Assembly (NCBI GenBank): GCA_004297005.1
Contig: SCVA01000023.1
Span: 1-64,000 of the forward strand
Length of the DNA: 64,000 nucleotides
DNA from: Nevskiaceae bacterium
GTDB taxonomy: Bacteria; Pseudomonadota; Gammaproteobacteria; Nevskiales; Nevskiaceae
Direction of reading: 5' to 3'
The translations under genes and the position numbers were made by a program. Each line of letters starts with the position of its first letter. Positions within the stretch are counted from its first letter, which is position 1. Positions 61,949-64,000 of this stretch are shown here, piece after piece. The notes beneath the pieces were generated by a model. It was not told the origin of the DNA, ran no database searches, and saw only the letters and a list, made by a program, of their open reading frames with translations.

Positions 61949-63217
61949 ATGAGCGACACCGACCAAAGCAGCACCGCCGGCAGCACGCCGGATTCCGTTT
62001 TTGTCATCGTTGGCGCCGGCCAGGCCGGCGGCGAAATCGCCGGCGAATTGCGCAAGCAGGGCTACACCGGCCGCGTGCTGCTGATCGGCGAGGAGGAGCA
62101 GATCCCCTACAAGCGGCCGCCACTGTCCAAGGGCTTTCTTTCGGGCGCGGTCACCGAGGAGTCGCTCTACGTAAGCCCGCGCGCCAAGCTGGAACAGCTC
62201 AAAATCGAATTCATGGGCTCTACCCGGGTGGCGCGTATCGACCGCGCCCGCCATGTGCTGGTGCTCGCCGATGGCCGCGAGCAGCCCTACGACAAGCTGG
62301 CGCTGACCACCGGCGGCCGCGCCCGGATGCTCAACCAGCCCGGCACCGACAAGAGCAATGTGCTGCCGCTGCGCAGCATCGCCGACGTGAAGAAGCTGCA
62401 ACCGCGCTGCTTCGCCGGCCAGCGAGCACTGGTGATTGGCGGCGGCTTCATCGGCCTGGAAACGGCGGCGGTGATGGTCAAGCTGGGCCTGCAGGTCACC
62501 GTGCTGGAAGGTCTGCCGCGCGTGCTCGCCCGCGTCACTGCGCCGGAAATCTCCAGCTTCTTCGAGCGCATGCACCGCGAGGCCGGCGTCGATCTGCGCA
62601 CCGGCGCGCAGATCGAAAGTTATGAAACCGAGGGTGACCGCGTCTGCGCGGTGAAGCTCGCCGACGGCAGCCGCATCGAGACCGACTTCATCATCGTCGG
62701 CATCGGCGTGGTGCCGAATGTCGAGCTGGCCAGCGAGGCGGGGATCACTGTCGATAACGGCATCGTCGTTGACGAGTACGCGCGCACCAACGATCCCGAC
62801 ATCGTCGCCGCCGGCGATTGCAGCAACCACCCCAGCAACTTCGCCGGCCGTCGCATCCGCCTGGAGTCGGTGCAGAACGCCATGGAGCAGGGCCGCATCG
62901 CCGCCCGCTCGATGCTGGGCAAGAACGAGGCCTACCAGAACGTGCCCTGGTTCTGGTCCGACCAGTACGACCTCAAGCTGCAGATGGTCGGCCTCTCGCA
63001 GGGCCATGACCAACTGGTGCTGCGCGGCGATCCGGCGACGCAACGCAACTTCGCGGCTTTCTATCTCAAGGCCGGCAAGCTGATCGCCGCCGATACCGTC
63101 AGCCGTCCCGGCGAATTCATGCTCGCCAAGAAGTGGGTGGCCGAAGGAGCGGTGCTGCCGCCGGAGCAGCTCGCCGACGACAGCCAGCCGCTGAAGAACC
63201 TGCAAGCGGCGGCCTGA
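61949..63217 (+). CDS. FAD-dependent ferredoxin/rubredoxin reductase-like oxidoreductase
   Basis: A 422-residue flavoprotein of the BphA4/putidaredoxin-reductase type. FAD motif GAGQAGGE near residues 22-29, an NAD(P) motif GGGFIGLE in the middle, and AAGDCSN near residue 290. The C-terminal domain WFWSDQYDLKLQMVGL is diagnostic for these reductases. It passes electrons from NADH to [2Fe-2S] ferredoxins or rubredoxins. No oxygenase or ferredoxin gene adjoins; the adrenodoxin-type ferredoxin at 6810 is a possible partner elsewhere. Confidence 0.9.
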   Translation: MSDTDQSSTAGSTPDSVFVIVGAGQAGGEIAGELRKQGYTGRVLLIGEEEQIPYKRPPLSKGFLSGAVTEESLYVSPRAKLEQLKIEFMGSTRVARIDRARHVLVLADGREQPYDKLALTTGGRARMLNQPGTDKSNVLPLRSIADVKKLQPRCFAGQRALVIGGGFIGLETAAVMVKLGLQVTVLEGLPRVLARVTAPEISSFFERMHREAGVDLRTGAQIESYETEGDRVCAVKLADGSRIETDFIIVGIGVVPNVELASEAGITVDNGIVVDEYARTNDPDIVAAGDCSNHPSNFAGRRIRLESVQNAMEQGRIAARSMLGKNEAYQNVPWFWSDQYDLKLQMVGLSQGHDQLVLRGDPATQRNFAAFYLKAGKLIAADTVSRPGEFMLAKKWVAEGAVLPPEQLADDSQPLKNLQAAA

Positions 63218-63283
63218 AGCCGGCATGGCATACCAGGCCCAGAGGCTGAGTGCCGCCGCGCGTACGACGACCGGATCAATCGG

Positions 63284-64000
63284 ATGAGCAAGAGCCGCTG
63301 GGTGCAGGTGCCGAAGGATCTCGGGCCGCTCAGTCACATCGACCATGCCGCCGAGTTCGGCGAGCAGGACACCGGGGTCAGCGAGGCCGACCGCGAGCGC
63401 ATCTGGGCGGCGATGCAGGGCCTGTACCGCAGCGGCGCGCATCCGGCGATCACCCTGGTGATGCGTCGCCAGGGCCGGATCGTGCTGAAGCGCTCCATCG
63501 GCCGGGTGTCGGGCAACGCGCCCGGCGAGATCGGGCCGGAGGTGCCGCTGCATCCGGACTCGCCGGTCTGCCTGTTCTCAGCCTCCAAGGCGATCACCGC
63601 GATCCTGGTGCACAAGCTCGCCGAGCAGGGCCGCTTGCGGCTGGACGATCGCGTCGCCGACTACATTCCGGAATTCGCCGCGCGCGGCAAGGGCGCGGTG
63701 ACCATCCGCCAGTTGCTCGCGCACCGCGCCGGCATCCCGACGCTGCCGGTGAAGCACCCCGACCCCTCGCTGCTGCAGCACTGGGACGCGCTGGTGCATC
63801 TGCTGTGCCTGGCGCCGCCCTTCGATCCGCGCTTCGAGAAGCAGGCCTATCACGCACTCACCGTCGGCTTCATCGTTGGCGAGCTGATCCGTCGGGTCAG
63901 CGGTGTGGAGCTGCGCGACTACCTGCGCGAAGTGCTGACCGGGCCGTTAAAGCTGGACAGCATGAGCTTCGGCCTCACGCCCGAGCGCCGGGCGCTGGCG
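63284..64000 (+). CDS. Serine beta-lactamase-family hydrolase, 3' end beyond window
   Basis: The first 239 codons of a class C beta-lactamase/PBP-like esterase. The SxxK motif is Ser99-x-x-Lys102 (FSASKAITAILVHKLAEQG), followed by LRLDDRVADYIPEFAARGKGAVTIRQLLAHRAGIP, characteristic of EstB-type carboxylesterases and related hydrolases. The later YxN and KTG-like motifs would be further on. No signal peptide at ATG 63284. The window ends inside the gene. Confidence 0.88.
   Translation, partial: MSKSRWVQVPKDLGPLSHIDHAAEFGEQDTGVSEADRERIWAAMQGLYRSGAHPAITLVMRRQGRIVLKRSIGRVSGNAPGEIGPEVPLHPDSPVCLFSASKAITAILVHKLAEQGRLRLDDRVADYIPEFAARGKGAVTIRQLLAHRAGIPTLPVKHPDPSLLQHWDALVHLLCLAPPFDPRFEKQAYHALTVGFIVGELIRRVSGVELRDYLREVLTGPLKLDSMSFGLTPERRALA

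Overview
The window is a 64-kb stretch of G+C-rich chromosome (roughly two thirds G+C by eye), densely coded, with about 60 genes. The core genes point to a gammaproteobacterium. The block maf-rng-yhdP-nit-tldD has the order found in Pseudomonas and, without nit, in E. coli. pyrE lies beside a divergent exodeoxyribonuclease III gene, and rsmD is coupled to coaD. The many short-chain dehydrogenases, acyl-CoA enzymes, a Rieske oxygenase, a DUF1302 outer-membrane protein and an AtuA-type protein suit an environmental degrader of lipids, hydrocarbons or isoprenoids. Nevskiales/Solimonadaceae is a plausible placement, but this is inference. No tRNA, rRNA, CRISPR array or prophage was seen. The only mobile-element trace is an IS3-type orfA fragment at the left edge.

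Layout. 1-7133: IS fragment, a retinol-saturase-like flavoprotein, an SDR, a UPF0114 membrane protein and an aldo/keto reductase (all minus), then a pseudouridine synthase, a Rieske oxygenase and an adrenodoxin-type ferredoxin (plus). 7137-21457: one continuous minus-strand run of 15 genes: pyrE, DUF4124, maf, rng, yhdP, nit, a VOC protein, tldD, DUF4126, GFA, rsmD, coaD, a 4Fe-4S ferredoxin and ggt, many with 1-4 nt overlaps. 21517-22290: exonuclease III. 22492-29329: a tripartite RND efflux operon (outer-membrane factor, adaptor, pump) divergent from a TetR regulator, with a recognisable promoter and a strong terminator.

29333-35264: acyl-CoA metabolism and accessory enzymes: a PECR-like SDR, an isovaleryl-CoA-type dehydrogenase, a secreted esterase, an old-yellow-enzyme homologue, an ACP phosphodiesterase-like protein and an extended crotonase. 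35338-39927: a TonB-dependent receptor, a YfiR-like periplasmic protein and a CHASE8-like/HAMP/GGDEF/EAL protein in one tight operon, which looks like an outer-membrane-gated c-di-GMP module. 40144-42833: a SnoaL-like protein, an SDR and MetY.

43116-50382: a plus-strand operon of enoyl-CoA hydratase, AtuA-like DUF1446 protein, TetR, biotin carboxylase, a separate biotin carrier, carboxyltransferase and a 58-residue membrane protein. It resembles the atu/liu pathways for acyclic terpenes and leucine, but the alpha subunit is split into two genes. 50515-64000: SDR, DUF1697, a Ser/Thr kinase with TPR-like C-terminus, a HSL-type esterase, a propionyl-CoA synthetase-like enzyme, another SDR, a DUF1302 outer-membrane protein, a lipoprotein lipase, a ferredoxin-reductase-like flavoprotein and the start of a serine beta-lactamase-family hydrolase.

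Recurrent C-rich palindromic repeats (13115-13212, 30206-30323, 45723-45862, 46503-46528, 57343-57442) sit between genes and in two places appear to contribute coding or translation-start sequence to a TetR gene. The most interesting items are the split carboxylase/AtuA operon, the TonB-YfiR-GGDEF/EAL operon, the kinase with an altered APE motif, and the repeat family.
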